Positions 1-8,217 of a stretch of 64,000 bases of DNA are shown here, piece by piece. This stretch comes from Chlorobiota bacterium (GTDB lineage: Bacteria > Bacteroidota > Bacteroidia > Bacteroidales > JAADGE01), in NCBI GenBank assembly GCA_013152535.1, contig JAADGE010000046.1:54051-118050 (forward strand), written 5' to 3'. The translations under genes were made by a program, and so were the position numbers. The notes below the pieces were generated by a model. It worked only from the letters and a program-made list of their open reading frames with translations. It did no database searches and was not told the origin of the DNA. Positions within the stretch are counted from its first letter, which is position 1, and every line of letters begins with the position of its first letter.

Positions 1-1119
1 GTCTAAATTTAATTTCAGTTCTGTACCGAAATCGTAGGTTAAATGATAATTATGTCCGCTGTAATAGTTCCAATCTTCGTAAATTCCGGGAACGTATTTC
101 GCTGTATCTGTGTCGTCAATAAAATACTTGCCTGTGTGTTTGTATTTATCTTCTCTGAAAAGTTCAAATCGGTCTTGGTGCCTTCTTAATGAAATGCGAT
201 GAGTAATTTTATAATGTGTCCCTTGTTTTTCTGATTTTAAAGCGGCAAAACTTGTTTTAGTTTCTTCGTATTGCCAAGGGAATTTCGGTGTGTAGAAACT
301 GTTTGCCCCAAAAGATTTATCGGTATATCCGGCTTGTAATGAGATATTTGCAAATTTGCTGTGTAGTTGGTTTTGATAAAATATGTTTAATATTTTGAAA
401 TCGGTATCGTTAATACTGTCCGTTAAATAACCGTCGCTTTTTTTATATGATGCCGAAAGATAATTGCTGAATTTTTTATAAGTGTGAGAAATGCTGATAT
501 TGCCGCCGAAATAGTTGTGTTGTCCGGCAAAAATACCGGTCTTCAATTTTTTGGCTGTTTGGCTGTCGGTAATGAAGTTAATAGCTCCGCTGTAGGCGTT
601 AATGCCGAAAATTCTATTGCCGGGACCTTCAAGAATTTCAATTTTTTCAATGTTTTCAATTTCAACCGGAAGGTCCATATTATGATGCCCTGTTTGCACA
701 TCATTCATTTTAAATCCGTTCAGCAGAATTAAAGTTTGGTCGAAATTACCGCCTCTTATATTTATATCTGCCTGAACACCTTCGCTGCCTCTTTGCCGAA
801 CATCAACATTTGCAACATATTCTAATAAATCCTGTAAACTGTGAACGGGCATAGCTTCAATTTCTTTTTTATCAATGGTGTAAATTATTCGTGCCGTTTC
901 GGAATACACTGTCGGGATGCGCGATGAATTTATCTGAACCTCTTGCATTTGAAGAGTATCTGTTTGAGCTTTTGAAGTAAATGCCGATGCCGTGAAATAG
1001 GCGAGGGGTAATGCCGATATGATGATGTGTTTTCCGATGCTGCTGAATGTACTCCAAGCATTATTTTTCCAATGTTTAAAAACTTCTGTCTTTTTAAAGA
1101 TTAATAATTTTTTGTTCAT
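1..1119 (-). CDS. TonB-dependent outer membrane receptor, N-terminal part (cut by window edge)
   Basis: An open frame of 373 codons runs from an ATG at 1119 off the left edge. The first 50 or so residues are a long basic leader with a hydrophobic stretch ending in a likely signal cleavage after Ser-Lys-Ala-Gln. A plug domain follows (about residues 60-175), with IRGGNFDQTLILLNG and the typical plug ending IEKIEILEGPG; aromatic-rich barrel strands come after it. Receptors of this kind import ligands across the outer membrane using ExbB/ExbD/TonB energy. The plug looks BtuB-like, but the substrate cannot be read from this part. A TATTTTTG promoter box lies 32 bases upstream of the start. Confidence 0.9.
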   Translation of the reverse strand, partial: MNKKLLIFKKTEVFKHWKNNAWSTFSSIGKHIIISALPLAYFTASAFTSKAQTDTLQMQEVQINSSRIPTVYSETARIIYTIDKKEIEAMPVHSLQDLLEYVANVDVRQRGSEGVQADINIRGGNFDQTLILLNGFKMNDVQTGHHNMDLPVEIENIEKIEILEGPGNRIFGINAYSGAINFITDSQTAKKLKTGIFAGQHNYFGGNISISHTYKKFSNYLSASYKKSDGYLTDSINDTDFKILNIFYQNQLHSKFANISLQAGYTDKSFGANSFYTPKFPWQYEETKTSFAALKSEKQGTHYKITHRISLRRHQDRFELFREDKYKHTGKYFIDDTDTAKYVPGIYEDWNYYSGHNYHLTYDFGTELKLNLD

Positions 1120-1150
1120 TTTAATTTTTTTAAGTTTGAAAATAATTTTG

Positions 1151-1158
1151 CAAAAATA
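1151..1158 (-). promoter_or_regulatory. Bacteroidota -7 promoter box for the TonB receptor
   Basis: TATTTTTG on the minus strand fits the TAnnTTTG consensus and sits 32 bases before the receptor start. Confidence 0.5.
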
Positions 1159-1237
1159 AGTTTATTCCGGTAAGGAAAGATGAAGAATGTCACTTTTTAA
1201 CTTTTCTCTTTAAACTTTAACTTTTATCTTTTTTTTA

Positions 1238-1879
1238 ATGAAGTACAAACATATCATCTGGGATTATAACGGGACACTTTTAAATGATGTTGAACTTTGT
1301 GTCGATATTATTAATGAATTATTAGAAGCAAGATATATGAAAAAGATATCTGTTGCCGAATACAAACAATTATTTGATTTTCCGGTGAAAGCTTATTACG
1401 AAAAAATCGGGTTTGATTTTAAAAAAGAAAGTTTTGAAAAAGTAGGAACGGAATTTATTATTCAATATGACAAACGAAGCAATAAAACCAAATTACAAGC
1501 CGGAGCATATGAATTAATACAATCAATTTCCGATGCAAACATCAAGCAATCAATTTTATCGGCCAGAAAAAAAGAACAATTAGATGAAGAATTAACAAAG
1601 TTCGAAATTTTTAATTTTTTTGATTACGTTTTCGGGCTGGATAATCATTATGCCGGCGGAAAAACTGAAATCGGGAAACAATTGATTAAAAAAGTCGGAT
1701 TGCCGCCTGAACAAATTTTGTTAATAGGTGATACGACTCATGATTGCGAAGTGGCAAGTATGCTCGGCATTAATGCACTTGCTGTGTCCTACGGGCATCA
1801 TCCGAAAGAAAAATTTAAGCAATACGAAGTTGAAATTGCAGAATCTGTTAAAGAGCTTAAAGATTATATTTTTAAATAA
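1238..1879 (+). CDS. HAD-family hydrolase, phosphoglycolate-phosphatase-like
   Basis: A 213-residue protein with haloacid dehalogenase motifs: motif I WDYNGT with the nucleophile Asp9, a motif II serine around Ser108 (ILSAR), and motif IV GDTTHD at 164-169 with the metal-binding acids. A helical cap lies between motifs I and II, as in the Gph/phosphoglycolate phosphatase group. The residue two after the nucleophile, usually the acid/base Asp, is Asn11 here, so the phosphatase rate may be low or the substrate different. It stands alone between the divergent receptor gene and menG. The ATG at 1238 gives the usual HAD N-terminus. The substrate is unknown. Confidence 0.8.
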   Translation: MKYKHIIWDYNGTLLNDVELCVDIINELLEARYMKKISVAEYKQLFDFPVKAYYEKIGFDFKKESFEKVGTEFIIQYDKRSNKTKLQAGAYELIQSISDANIKQSILSARKKEQLDEELTKFEIFNFFDYVFGLDNHYAGGKTEIGKQLIKKVGLPPEQILLIGDTTHDCEVASMLGINALAVSYGHHPKEKFKQYEVEIAESVKELKDYIFK

Positions 1880-1958
1880 AAAACTTCAAAAAAAATGATA
1901 TGATTTTTAAATTGAATTTATATTAAAAACTTTCCGGAGGATCACTATTGTCCGAATA

Positions 1959-1966
1959 TAATTTTG
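1959..1966 (+). promoter_or_regulatory. Possible -7 promoter box upstream of menG (distal)
   Basis: TAATTTTG matches TAnnTTTG about 200 bases before menG. A second box at 2057 is closer, so this one is less certain. Confidence 0.3.
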
Positions 1967-2056
1967 CAAATAGTAAATATGATTTTATATAAGGTTTCAG
2001 AAATCAGATAATTTAAAGCAATAATATTTCTGTCTGGTATAAAATGATAAAATTAT

Positions 2057-2064
2057 TATCTTTG
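2057..2064 (+). promoter_or_regulatory. -7 promoter box for menG
   Basis: TATCTTTG is a full match to the Bacteroidota TAnnTTTG box and lies about 100 bases before the menG start, leaving an untranslated leader of roughly 95 bases. Confidence 0.5.
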
Positions 2065-2164
2065 AACTCCCAAAAAAGGACAAATAATATTAAGAATATG
2101 ATAACAAGATATTATACATCTGTATCAGTCTTTTTAGATTTTAAATACATAATAAACTAAGACT

Positions 2165-2902
2165 TTGAATAAAGCAGAAAAAATCGTTCCGTATAAAAAT
2201 TCCGATATCGGAAAAAAAGAACAAGTTGCCGAAATGTTCGATAATATTGCCGGGAAATATGATTTTTTAAATCATTTTTTGTCTTTGAATATCGATAAAA
2301 TTTGGCGAAGAAAATCTATCCGATTATTAGCAAAATCACAACCGAAGATGGTTTTGGATGTTGCAACCGGAACCGGTGATTTTGCTGCGGAAATATTTCG
2401 AAGAATAAAACCCGAAAAAATTATCGGGATTGATATTTCCGAAGGAATGCTGAAAGTGGGAGAGGACAAAATTCAAAAAAAAGAACTTTCGCAATTTATT
2501 GAATTTCGAAAAGGCGATTCCGAAAATTTGGAATTTCCCGACAGTTATTTTGATGCGGTTACGGCTGCATTCGGTGTCAGAAATTTTGAAAGTTTGGAAA
2601 AGGGATTAACAGAAATGTATCGGGTTTTAAAACCTTCGGGACAACTTATTATATTAGAATTTTCGCAACCTGAGAAATTTCCCGTTAAACAAATTTTCAG
2701 CTTGTATTCAAAATATATTTTGCCGCTTTTCGGTAAATTATTTTCCAAAGATAAATCTGCATATACCTATTTGCCCGAATCGGTTAATGCTTTTCCCTAC
2801 GGAAAAGAACTCTGTGCCGTTCTTAAGAAAATCGGTTTCTCTTCCGTAAATTATAAAATTTTTTCTTTCGGTATTTCGAGTGTTTATTATGCATCAAAGT
2901 AA
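2165..2902 (+). CDS. ubiE: Demethylmenaquinone methyltransferase
   Basis: This 245-residue class I SAM methyltransferase catalyses the final C-methylation of demethylmenaquinone to menaquinone at the inner membrane (UbiE/MenG family). The family signature YDFLNHFLSLNIDKIWRR is at about 32-49, the SAM-binding loop LDVATGTGDFA at 64-74, and the second signature RVLKPSGQLIILEFS near 150. The start is a TTG at 2165: an in-frame stop at 2153-2155 excludes any upstream start, and the next internal Met would remove the conserved VPYKNS/KKEQVAEMF segment. It appears to be a single-gene unit. Confidence 0.93.
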   Translation: MNKAEKIVPYKNSDIGKKEQVAEMFDNIAGKYDFLNHFLSLNIDKIWRRKSIRLLAKSQPKMVLDVATGTGDFAAEIFRRIKPEKIIGIDISEGMLKVGEDKIQKKELSQFIEFRKGDSENLEFPDSYFDAVTAAFGVRNFESLEKGLTEMYRVLKPSGQLIILEFSQPEKFPVKQIFSLYSKYILPLFGKLFSKDKSAYTYLPESVNAFPYGKELCAVLKKIGFSSVNYKIFSFGISSVYYASK

Positions 2903-2909
2903 AATTCAT

Positions 2910-2929
2910 TAACTTTGTACATAACTTTG
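2910..2929 (+). promoter_or_regulatory. Tandem -7 boxes upstream of the PaaI-type thioesterase
   Basis: Two copies of TAACTTTG (2910-2917 and 2922-2929), each fitting TAnnTTTG, lie 30-45 bases before the start at 2960. Either could be the active promoter. Confidence 0.45.
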
Positions 2930-2959
2930 ATTTAAAACTTATAATAAATTGTTCTTATT

Positions 2960-3400
2960 ATGAAAGATATTGTAAAACAATTATTTATTGATGTTGTTGA
3001 ACAAAAAATTCCGATGGCAAAATTTATCGGAGTTAAAGTGTTAGAAATTGAGGAAGGATATGTAAAGCTTCTTTTTCCTTATCGTGAAGAATTTATAGGA
3101 GATCCTCGCTCGAAAAGATTACATGGCGGTTATACCGCAACAGCAGTTGATTTGGCAGGCGGAGTTGCGGCAATGACTTATATGACATCGCAAGATGACG
3201 ATGTAGCAACCATTGATATGCGTATTGATTATGTCAGACCGGGAAAAGCAAAAGCAATTATTGCCGAAGGACAGGTGCTGAGTAAAAGACGTCGGTCAGT
3301 TGTAACTGAAATGAAAATTTTTCATCCCGATGAAGAAGACAAAATTATTGTTTTCGGCAGAGGTGTTTTCAGCATTAAACGGAAAGAAGACGAATGTTAA
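2960..3400 (+). CDS. PaaI-family hotdog-fold thioesterase
   Basis: A 146-residue single hotdog domain. The PaaI/4HBT motif LHGGYTATAVDLAGG is at about 54-68, with the catalytic-type acid Asp64 on the central helix. The C-terminal strands end in the usual hydrophobic pattern (ATIDMRIDYVRPGKAKAI). Members hydrolyse acyl- or aryl-CoA thioesters in the cytoplasm; which CoA ester is used here cannot be told. The gene has its own promoter boxes and a hairpin terminator, so it is probably monocistronic. Confidence 0.88.
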   Translation: MKDIVKQLFIDVVEQKIPMAKFIGVKVLEIEEGYVKLLFPYREEFIGDPRSKRLHGGYTATAVDLAGGVAAMTYMTSQDDDVATIDMRIDYVRPGKAKAIIAEGQVLSKRRRSVVTEMKIFHPDEEDKIIVFGRGVFSIKRKEDEC

Positions 3401-3429
3401 TACAAACAGAAAAATTATATCTGAGTTTT

Positions 3430-3458
3430 AAATGCCAATTATTTTGGCATTTGTTTTT
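3430..3458 (+). terminator. Intrinsic terminator after the thioesterase gene
   Basis: A 9-bp stem AAATGCCAA (3430-3438) / TTGGCATTT (3444-3452) is followed by GTTTTTT, 30 bases after the thioesterase stop. Confidence 0.75.
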
Positions 3459-3507
3459 TATTTAATATCTTTACGGAAATTAATTATAAACTAAAAATAT
3501 TACAGAG

Positions 3508-4227
3508 ATGGGATTTTTCAAAAGATTATTTAAAATCGGACAAGCCGAAGCAAATGCAGCAGTTAATATGCTCGAAGATCCGGTAAAAATGACCGAACAA
3601 GGTATTCGCGATATGAAAGGCAAACTTGATGAAAGTATTAAAGCTTTGGCTGAAGTTAAAGCGTTGGCTATCAGATCAAAAAATGATGCAAATAAGTATC
3701 GTAATAAAATGAGTGAATATGAAAATAAAGCAATTGCTTTAATTAAAGGAGCTGAAAAAGGTACTGTTGATAAGGCTGATGCCGATCGTTTGGCAACTTC
3801 AGCTTTAGATGAAAAAGAACAAGCAGCTCAAAATTTACAAACAGCACTTCAAACTCAAAAAACTTATGATGCTCAAGTGGCGAAATTAGACCATACTATA
3901 GATCGTTTGAGAGCACATATTTCTAAATGGGAAAATGAAGCCAAAACACTTAAAGCAAGGGCAAAAGTAAGTAAAGCAACCAAAACGGTTAATAAACAAT
4001 TGGCAAATATTGATGCTGACGGAACAGTTGCTATGCTCGAACGTATGAAAGAGAAAGTGGAACAAGATGAAGCTTTGGCAGAATCCTATGCAGATATTGC
4101 TTTTGAGAATCAAAGTATTGACGAAGAAATTGACAGTGTTTTAGAAAAATCTGCAGGAAGCGGCTCTGAAGCATTGGCTGCTCTAAAAGCAAAACTTTCA
4201 GGCGGAGATAAAGCTATTGAACAATAA
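3508..4227 (+). CDS. PspA/IM30-family membrane-stress protein
   Basis: A 239-residue, almost wholly helical protein that opens with MGFFKRLFKIGQAEANAAVN, the amphipathic N-terminal helix of PspA/Vipp1 proteins, followed by LEDPVKMTEQGIRDM. Long coiled coils fill residues 25-200. These proteins form ESCRT-III-like rods and rings on the cytoplasmic face of the inner membrane and help maintain it under stress. No pspBC or pspF lies nearby, so control must differ from the enterobacterial system. A near-consensus box TATCTTTA lies about 40 bases upstream and a strong hairpin terminator follows. A second, more divergent relative lies at 19212-19874. Confidence 0.9.
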   Translation: MGFFKRLFKIGQAEANAAVNMLEDPVKMTEQGIRDMKGKLDESIKALAEVKALAIRSKNDANKYRNKMSEYENKAIALIKGAEKGTVDKADADRLATSALDEKEQAAQNLQTALQTQKTYDAQVAKLDHTIDRLRAHISKWENEAKTLKARAKVSKATKTVNKQLANIDADGTVAMLERMKEKVEQDEALAESYADIAFENQSIDEEIDSVLEKSAGSGSEALAALKAKLSGGDKAIEQ

Positions 4228-4245
4228 AGTTAAATTTTATATTTG

Positions 4246-4277
4246 ATACCGTATTCAAACAGAATACGGTATTTTTT
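4246..4277 (+). terminator. Intrinsic terminator after the pspA homologue
   Basis: A perfect 11-bp stem ATACCGTATTC (4246-4256) / GAATACGGTAT (4262-4272) with loop AAACA runs into TTTTTT. Confidence 0.85.
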
Positions 4278-4301
4278 ATCTCAATTTTTGACAATAAATC
4301 G

Positions 4302-4340
4302 AAAAAAAAAACGGCTTTATTGTACAATAAAGCCGTTTTC
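4302..4340 (-). terminator. Intrinsic terminator of the exbB-exbD operon
   Basis: Palindrome ACGGCTTTATTG (4311-4322) / CAATAAAGCCGT (4325-4336). Read on the minus strand, the stem is followed by a run of T (the A-run at 4302-4310). It sits just after the stop of the last exbD gene. Confidence 0.85.
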
Positions 4341-4358
4341 TGTATTTAAAGTTATTTG

Positions 4359-4844
4359 TTATTTCAAAAAGAAATCTTTTTTAGATATTTTATCAGCAAT
4401 ATATGTAATTTTTAATGCTTTAGCTTTTCTTAGTTCTTGTTTCACATCCGTAACAATACCCATTCTGGCATTTTTGTCAATTCTTAATGCGGTTGTCATT
4501 TTACTTCTGTTTTCTGCATCCATATCACCTCTTACAGCATCAACCCAAGGTCCGATATCGCTTACATTGGCGAATGCATCATTCAATTGAATAATTGGTT
4601 CTTTACCGAATTTTGATTGATATTTTGCTATCGGAACGCCGATATTTATGTATTTTACCAAAGATTTATTTTGCAGTTTTTTGACTTCTGTTGCATGTGG
4701 TTTTTTTATAATAACCTTTAAATCAACTTCTTTCATAGTTGTTACTGTCATAAAGAAGAACAACAACATAAAAACAATATCGGGTAAAGATGCTGTGGAA
4801 ATTGCAGGTGTACCGCCTTTTCCTTTTCTTGCAAATTTTGCCAT
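4359..4844 (-). CDS. ExbD/TolR-family biopolymer transporter, second copy
   Basis: A 161-residue protein with a short basic cytoplasmic N-terminus, one membrane helix (about 20-38) carrying the proton-path acid Asp22 (LPDIVFMLLFFFM), and a periplasmic domain. ExbD-type proteins join ExbB pentamers and use the proton gradient to energise TonB-dependent receptors. It is the last gene of the exbB-membrane protein-exbD-exbD operon, 32 bases after the first exbD, and is closed by a strong terminator. The two ExbD copies differ greatly in the periplasmic part, so they probably have distinct partners or form a heterodimer. Confidence 0.9.
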   Translation of the reverse strand: MAKFARKGKGGTPAISTASLPDIVFMLLFFFMTVTTMKEVDLKVIIKKPHATEVKKLQNKSLVKYINIGVPIAKYQSKFGKEPIIQLNDAFANVSDIGPWVDAVRGDMDAENRSKMTTALRIDKNARMGIVTDVKQELRKAKALKITYIADKISKKDFFLK

Positions 4845-4876
4845 TTATTTTAGATTTTATTAATTTAAAAAATTAA

Positions 4877-5473
4877 TTATTTACCGGCTCCCGCCGTAAT
4901 TCTTCTTGGTTCTGCTTCCGAAATATTTAAAGGATAAATTTGGCTTACAGCTTTTTGTTCATCTTTATTAACTTTGCCCAATTCATCAAATTTCATGCCG
5001 AATTTTTGCATTGCTTTTGTATCTCTCAACTCATCAATAGCACGAACCAATTCATTATTTACTTTCAAATATTTTCCGTAATTTGTAGCCCTGTCCGTTT
5101 GTAAGGAAATAATACCTTTTGAAACCGGATACTTACCGAAAAACGGAATATCTTTTATTTTTTTCTCGGGTAAATTTTTATCATTATTAGGATTTGTAAA
5201 AAAGAGTTTTGTTTTAGCACAAATATCTTTTAATTGAATCGGCTTGCCTTTAATAGCGATGTTATTATCTTTATTAATCAATACAACCATAACATTTCTT
5301 TCTTTTACCTTAGCTTCATCATTTTTTATTTTCGGATCCGGCGGCGGCGGTAATTTTCGTTGCATACCGGTATTCGTACTCATAGTTGTTGTTACCAAAA
5401 AGAATATAAGCAATAAGAAAGCAATATCAGCCATTGAACCTGCATTTATTTCTTGTAAGGGTCTTCTTGCCAT
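4877..5473 (-). CDS. ExbD/TolR-family biopolymer transporter, first copy
   Basis: A 198-residue ExbD-like protein: N-terminus MARRPLQEINAGSMAD, a single membrane helix about 15-32 with the conserved acid Asp16 (ADIAFLLLIFFLVTTTM), then a proline-rich linker (KLPPPPDPK) and a long periplasmic domain. The Gly-Ser-Met-Ala-Asp-Ile motif is typical of Bacteroidota ExbD proteins. It is the third gene of the operon, after exbB and the 148-residue membrane protein, and works with ExbB as proton-driven motor for TonB. It is longer than the second copy because of the periplasmic region. Confidence 0.92.
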   Translation of the reverse strand: MARRPLQEINAGSMADIAFLLLIFFLVTTTMSTNTGMQRKLPPPPDPKIKNDEAKVKERNVMVVLINKDNNIAIKGKPIQLKDICAKTKLFFTNPNNDKNLPEKKIKDIPFFGKYPVSKGIISLQTDRATNYGKYLKVNNELVRAIDELRDTKAMQKFGMKFDELGKVNKDEQKAVSQIYPLNISEAEPRRITAGAGK

Positions 5474-5539
5474 GGGTATTTATTTTTAAATTAGAGAAAG
5501 TATGCAAGAAAATTCCTGCATGCATTCTCTTATTAATAG

Positions 5540-5986
5540 TTATTTAAAAAGTTTTGCAATTTCTGCATATAAAATAGAAAGTATTGCAAGACCAAAGAAT
5601 ATATATGCGGTAATTAAACCTGCACCCGACCATTTTAAAATTCCGGGAACATTATCAGTTCCTTCGTAGGTCGGCATATACAATACTTTATCTGAGGCAT
5701 ATGAATATGCAATTAAAAATACAACTCCTAAAATTACTATCGGGATTAATGAAAGCAATGCTTTTTTCGGTCGAGCTATCAAATTTAGAATAAAATTAAA
5801 CAGAGAGAATAAAACGACCGCACCGACAGCAATATAGAGTAATACTTCAGTATATGTTAATGAGTTTACAATCCATTTCGGATTATCTGCTGATGCGTTG
5901 ACGAACAACATAATAGCATAGAAAAGCGATAATGCAATTAAAACCCAAAGTAATATCTTCGTAATTTTGGCTATATTATCAGTCAT
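5540..5986 (-). CDS. Four-helix membrane protein of the exbB-exbD operon
   Basis: A 148-residue protein with four predicted membrane helices (about 9-27, 45-67, 75-95 and 120-142) and no recognised catalytic motif. It lies 66 bases after exbB-stop-equivalent spacing, between exbB and the first exbD, all on the minus strand, so it is probably part of the same membrane motor. From general knowledge, a small multi-helix protein in this position recurs in Bacteroidota exb operons. Its role (assembly factor, extra motor subunit) is not known and is only inferred from position. Confidence 0.7.
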   Translation of the reverse strand: MTDNIAKITKILLWVLIALSLFYAIMLFVNASADNPKWIVNSLTYTEVLLYIAVGAVVLFSLFNFILNLIARPKKALLSLIPIVILGVVFLIAYSYASDKVLYMPTYEGTDNVPGILKWSGAGLITAYIFFGLAILSILYAEIAKLFK

Positions 5987-6016
5987 AGCTGCGTAATTTA
6001 TAAATTAAAATAATAT

Positions 6017-6829
6017 TTATTTATTTTGATATTTTACTAAAATATCAATTAATGAGATAGATGCATCTTCCATATTACTGACTAATGCGTCAATTTTTGA
6101 AGCAATATAGTTATAGAAAATTTGAAGTATCATTGCAACAATCAAACCTGATACAGTTGTAATCAAAGCAATTTTAATACCGCCTGCAACCAATCCTGCG
6201 TTTACGTCGCCTGCTGCTTGGATTTTATCAAATGCATCAATCATTCCGATTACTGTACCCATAAAACCTAACATCGGAGCAAGTGCAATAAATAAAGATA
6301 TCCAGGTAAATCCTCTTTCGAGTAAACTCATTTGAACACTTCCGTATGATTCAACAGATTTTTCAACAACATCAATGCCTTGGTCAGCTCTGCTGAGACC
6401 TTGGTAGAAAATACTTGCAACCGGACCTCTTGTATTTCTGCAAACTTCCATAGCTGCTTCAACGCCTCCTGTTTCAAGGGCTTCATCAACATTGGTCAGA
6501 AGTTTTTCTGTATTTGTTGTAGCCAAATTCAGGTAAATTATTCTTTCAATAGAAAGAGCTAAGCCCAAAATAAAAGCAATTAAAATAAAACTCATAAAAA
6601 ACGGACCGCCTTCAATAAATTTTTCTTTAATTTTTTTGTGAAACTCTCCTTCCTTCTGTGCATCATTTGTTGTTGCAACTTTAGTGTCAGCGGTATTATC
6701 CGTAACGGTTGCATCATCGGTTTGAACAGTTGAGGCAGAATCACCCTCTGCTTTTTGAGCATAAGTTTGTTGCTGAACACCAAACATAAACATTCCCAAA
6801 ATTGCTGCCAATGCAAATAACTTTTTCAT
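6017..6829 (-). CDS. exbB: ExbB/TolQ/MotA-family proton channel protein
   Basis: A 270-residue protein with a cleavable-looking N-terminal signal (residues 1-24, ending TYAQ), an acidic Thr/Asp-rich linker to about residue 60, and then the MotA/TolQ/ExbB domain with three membrane helices. The C-terminal half carries the family stretch ALAPMLGFMGTVIGMIDAF and the pore helix GGIKIALITTVSGLIVAMI. It forms the proton channel with the two downstream ExbD proteins and powers TonB-dependent uptake. It is the first gene of the four-gene minus-strand operon. The signal peptide plus long N-terminal extension is the usual Bacteroidota form. Confidence 0.93.
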   Translation of the reverse strand: MKKLFALAAILGMFMFGVQQQTYAQKAEGDSASTVQTDDATVTDNTADTKVATTNDAQKEGEFHKKIKEKFIEGGPFFMSFILIAFILGLALSIERIIYLNLATTNTEKLLTNVDEALETGGVEAAMEVCRNTRGPVASIFYQGLSRADQGIDVVEKSVESYGSVQMSLLERGFTWISLFIALAPMLGFMGTVIGMIDAFDKIQAAGDVNAGLVAGGIKIALITTVSGLIVAMILQIFYNYIASKIDALVSNMEDASISLIDILVKYQNK

Positions 6830-6879
6830 GTCTTTTAAATTTATTTTTTTAAATAGTTATACAATTTACCGTCTGCAAG

Positions 6880-6968
6880 CGGAGAGAGAGGGATTCGAAC
6901 CCTCGATACACGTTAATGTGTATACACGCTTTCCAAGCGTGCTCCTTAAGCCGCTCGGACACCTCTCC
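6880..6968 (-). tRNA. tRNA-Ser (GGA anticodon)
   Basis: On the minus strand the acceptor GGAGAGG pairs with TCTCTCC, the anticodon stem-loop is CACGC-TTGGAAA-GCGTG (anticodon GGA), a long class II variable arm is present, and the T-arm reads GAGGG-TTCGAAT-CCCTC. The discriminator base is G, as in serine tRNAs. CCA is not encoded. It lies about 50 bases upstream of exbB on the same strand with no terminator between. Confidence 0.95.
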
Positions 6969-7102
6969 TTAGAAGTTAGCCGGAAACGGTTTTTTCAGTT
7001 GACGAAGTTAAACATTTTTTTTTTATCAAAAAAAAATAATTAAAAACAGTATTTATTTTATAAACTGAAATTTAATGTAGTTATAACGTATTCGGTTATA
7101 TA

Positions 7103-8137
7103 TTATTTTGTTAATTCTCCTGCAATTGAAACTTGCAAATAATTTTTAACTTCTTTAATGCTCATTTTTAAGCCGAGAAGATACATTAATTTTGTTACGG
7201 CAGCCTCTGTTGTCATATCGTAACCGCTTATTACTCCTGCTTCGATTAATTGCCTGCTCGTTTCATATTTTCCCATATCTACAGTGCCTCCGACACATTG
7301 TGAAATATTTAAAATTATAATGCCTTTTTTATCAGCTTCAGTAAGTAAGTTTACAAACCATTCGTCAGTCAGGGCATTTCCCGACCCGTAGGATTCAATA
7401 ATTACACCTTTTATATTCTCAGTTGAAAAAATGCTTTTTAAATAAGGTTCCGAAATGCCCGGGAATAATTTTATAAGGGCAATATTTGTGTCCATCTTTT
7501 TATGAACAGCAGGCACTTTATTGTATTCCGGATACTTTATATATTTAGTATCATAATTAATGGTTATTCCGGCTTCTGCTAAATAAGGATAATTTGGTGA
7601 ATTAAAAGCATCAAAATATTCGGCATTTATTTTTGTTGTGCGGTTTCCTCTGAAAAGTTTATTATCAAAATAGATACAAACTTCCGGAACAATAGGCAAA
7701 CCGTTTTTTTTTGCAGCAGCTATTTCTACTGCAGTAATGAGATTCTCTTTGCCGTCGGTTCTGAGCATTTCAACCGGTAACTGGGAACCGGTGATAATTA
7801 CCGGTTTATGAAAATCTTGCAGCATAAAGCTTAAAGCTGAAGCTGTGTATGCCATAGTATCAGTACCGTGTAAAATTACAAATCCGTCAAATTCGGAATG
7901 GTGTTTTTTCAGTATTTCTACTAATTTTACCCAAGTATCCGGTTTAAGGTCTGCAGAATCAATCGGTTTTTCAAAAGATATTGTCTCAAGGTGATAACCG
8001 AAACTTTTTAAAGCCGGAATTTGTTTTGAAATACTGTTGAAGTCAAACGGTTTGAATGAACCTGTTTCCGGATTAACAATCATACCGATGGTACCGCCGG
8101 TGTAAATTATTAATATTGAAGAGGAATTTTCGAGCAT
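7103..8137 (-). CDS. ansA: L-asparaginase, type I (cytoplasmic)
   Basis: A 344-residue asparaginase/glutaminase-family enzyme that hydrolyses L-asparagine to aspartate and ammonia. The N-terminal active-site loop YTGGTIGM is at 12-19, with the nucleophile threonine, and the second motif HGTDTMAYTA at 90-99 holds the catalytic Thr-Asp pair. There is no signal peptide, and the length matches the type I (AnsA) group. It is a single gene with a TAAATTTG promoter box upstream; the repair gene at 8218-8730 lies upstream on the same strand. Confidence 0.92.
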   Translation of the reverse strand: MLENSSSILIIYTGGTIGMIVNPETGSFKPFDFNSISKQIPALKSFGYHLETISFEKPIDSADLKPDTWVKLVEILKKHHSEFDGFVILHGTDTMAYTASALSFMLQDFHKPVIITGSQLPVEMLRTDGKENLITAVEIAAAKKNGLPIVPEVCIYFDNKLFRGNRTTKINAEYFDAFNSPNYPYLAEAGITINYDTKYIKYPEYNKVPAVHKKMDTNIALIKLFPGISEPYLKSIFSTENIKGVIIESYGSGNALTDEWFVNLLTEADKKGIIILNISQCVGGTVDMGKYETSRQLIEAGVISGYDMTTEAAVTKLMYLLGLKMSIKEVKNYLQVSIAGELTK

Positions 8138-8168
8138 AAGGGTAAAATTAGTTGGTTGAAATATTTCT

Positions 8169-8176
8169 CAAATTTA
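8169..8176 (-). promoter_or_regulatory. -7 promoter box for ansA
   Basis: TAAATTTG on the minus strand fits TAnnTTTG and lies 31 bases before the asparaginase start, so ansA probably has its own transcript. Confidence 0.5.
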
Positions 8177-8217
8177 TAATTTCTTTTGTTTTTTATCAGT
8201 AAAAAAGAGAAATAAAG

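Noticed and set aside
6828..7043. Plus-strand open frame of 71 codons containing EREGFEPS
   Set aside because: It is the antisense of tRNA-Ser; this kind of false protein is a well-known artefact opposite serine tRNAs.
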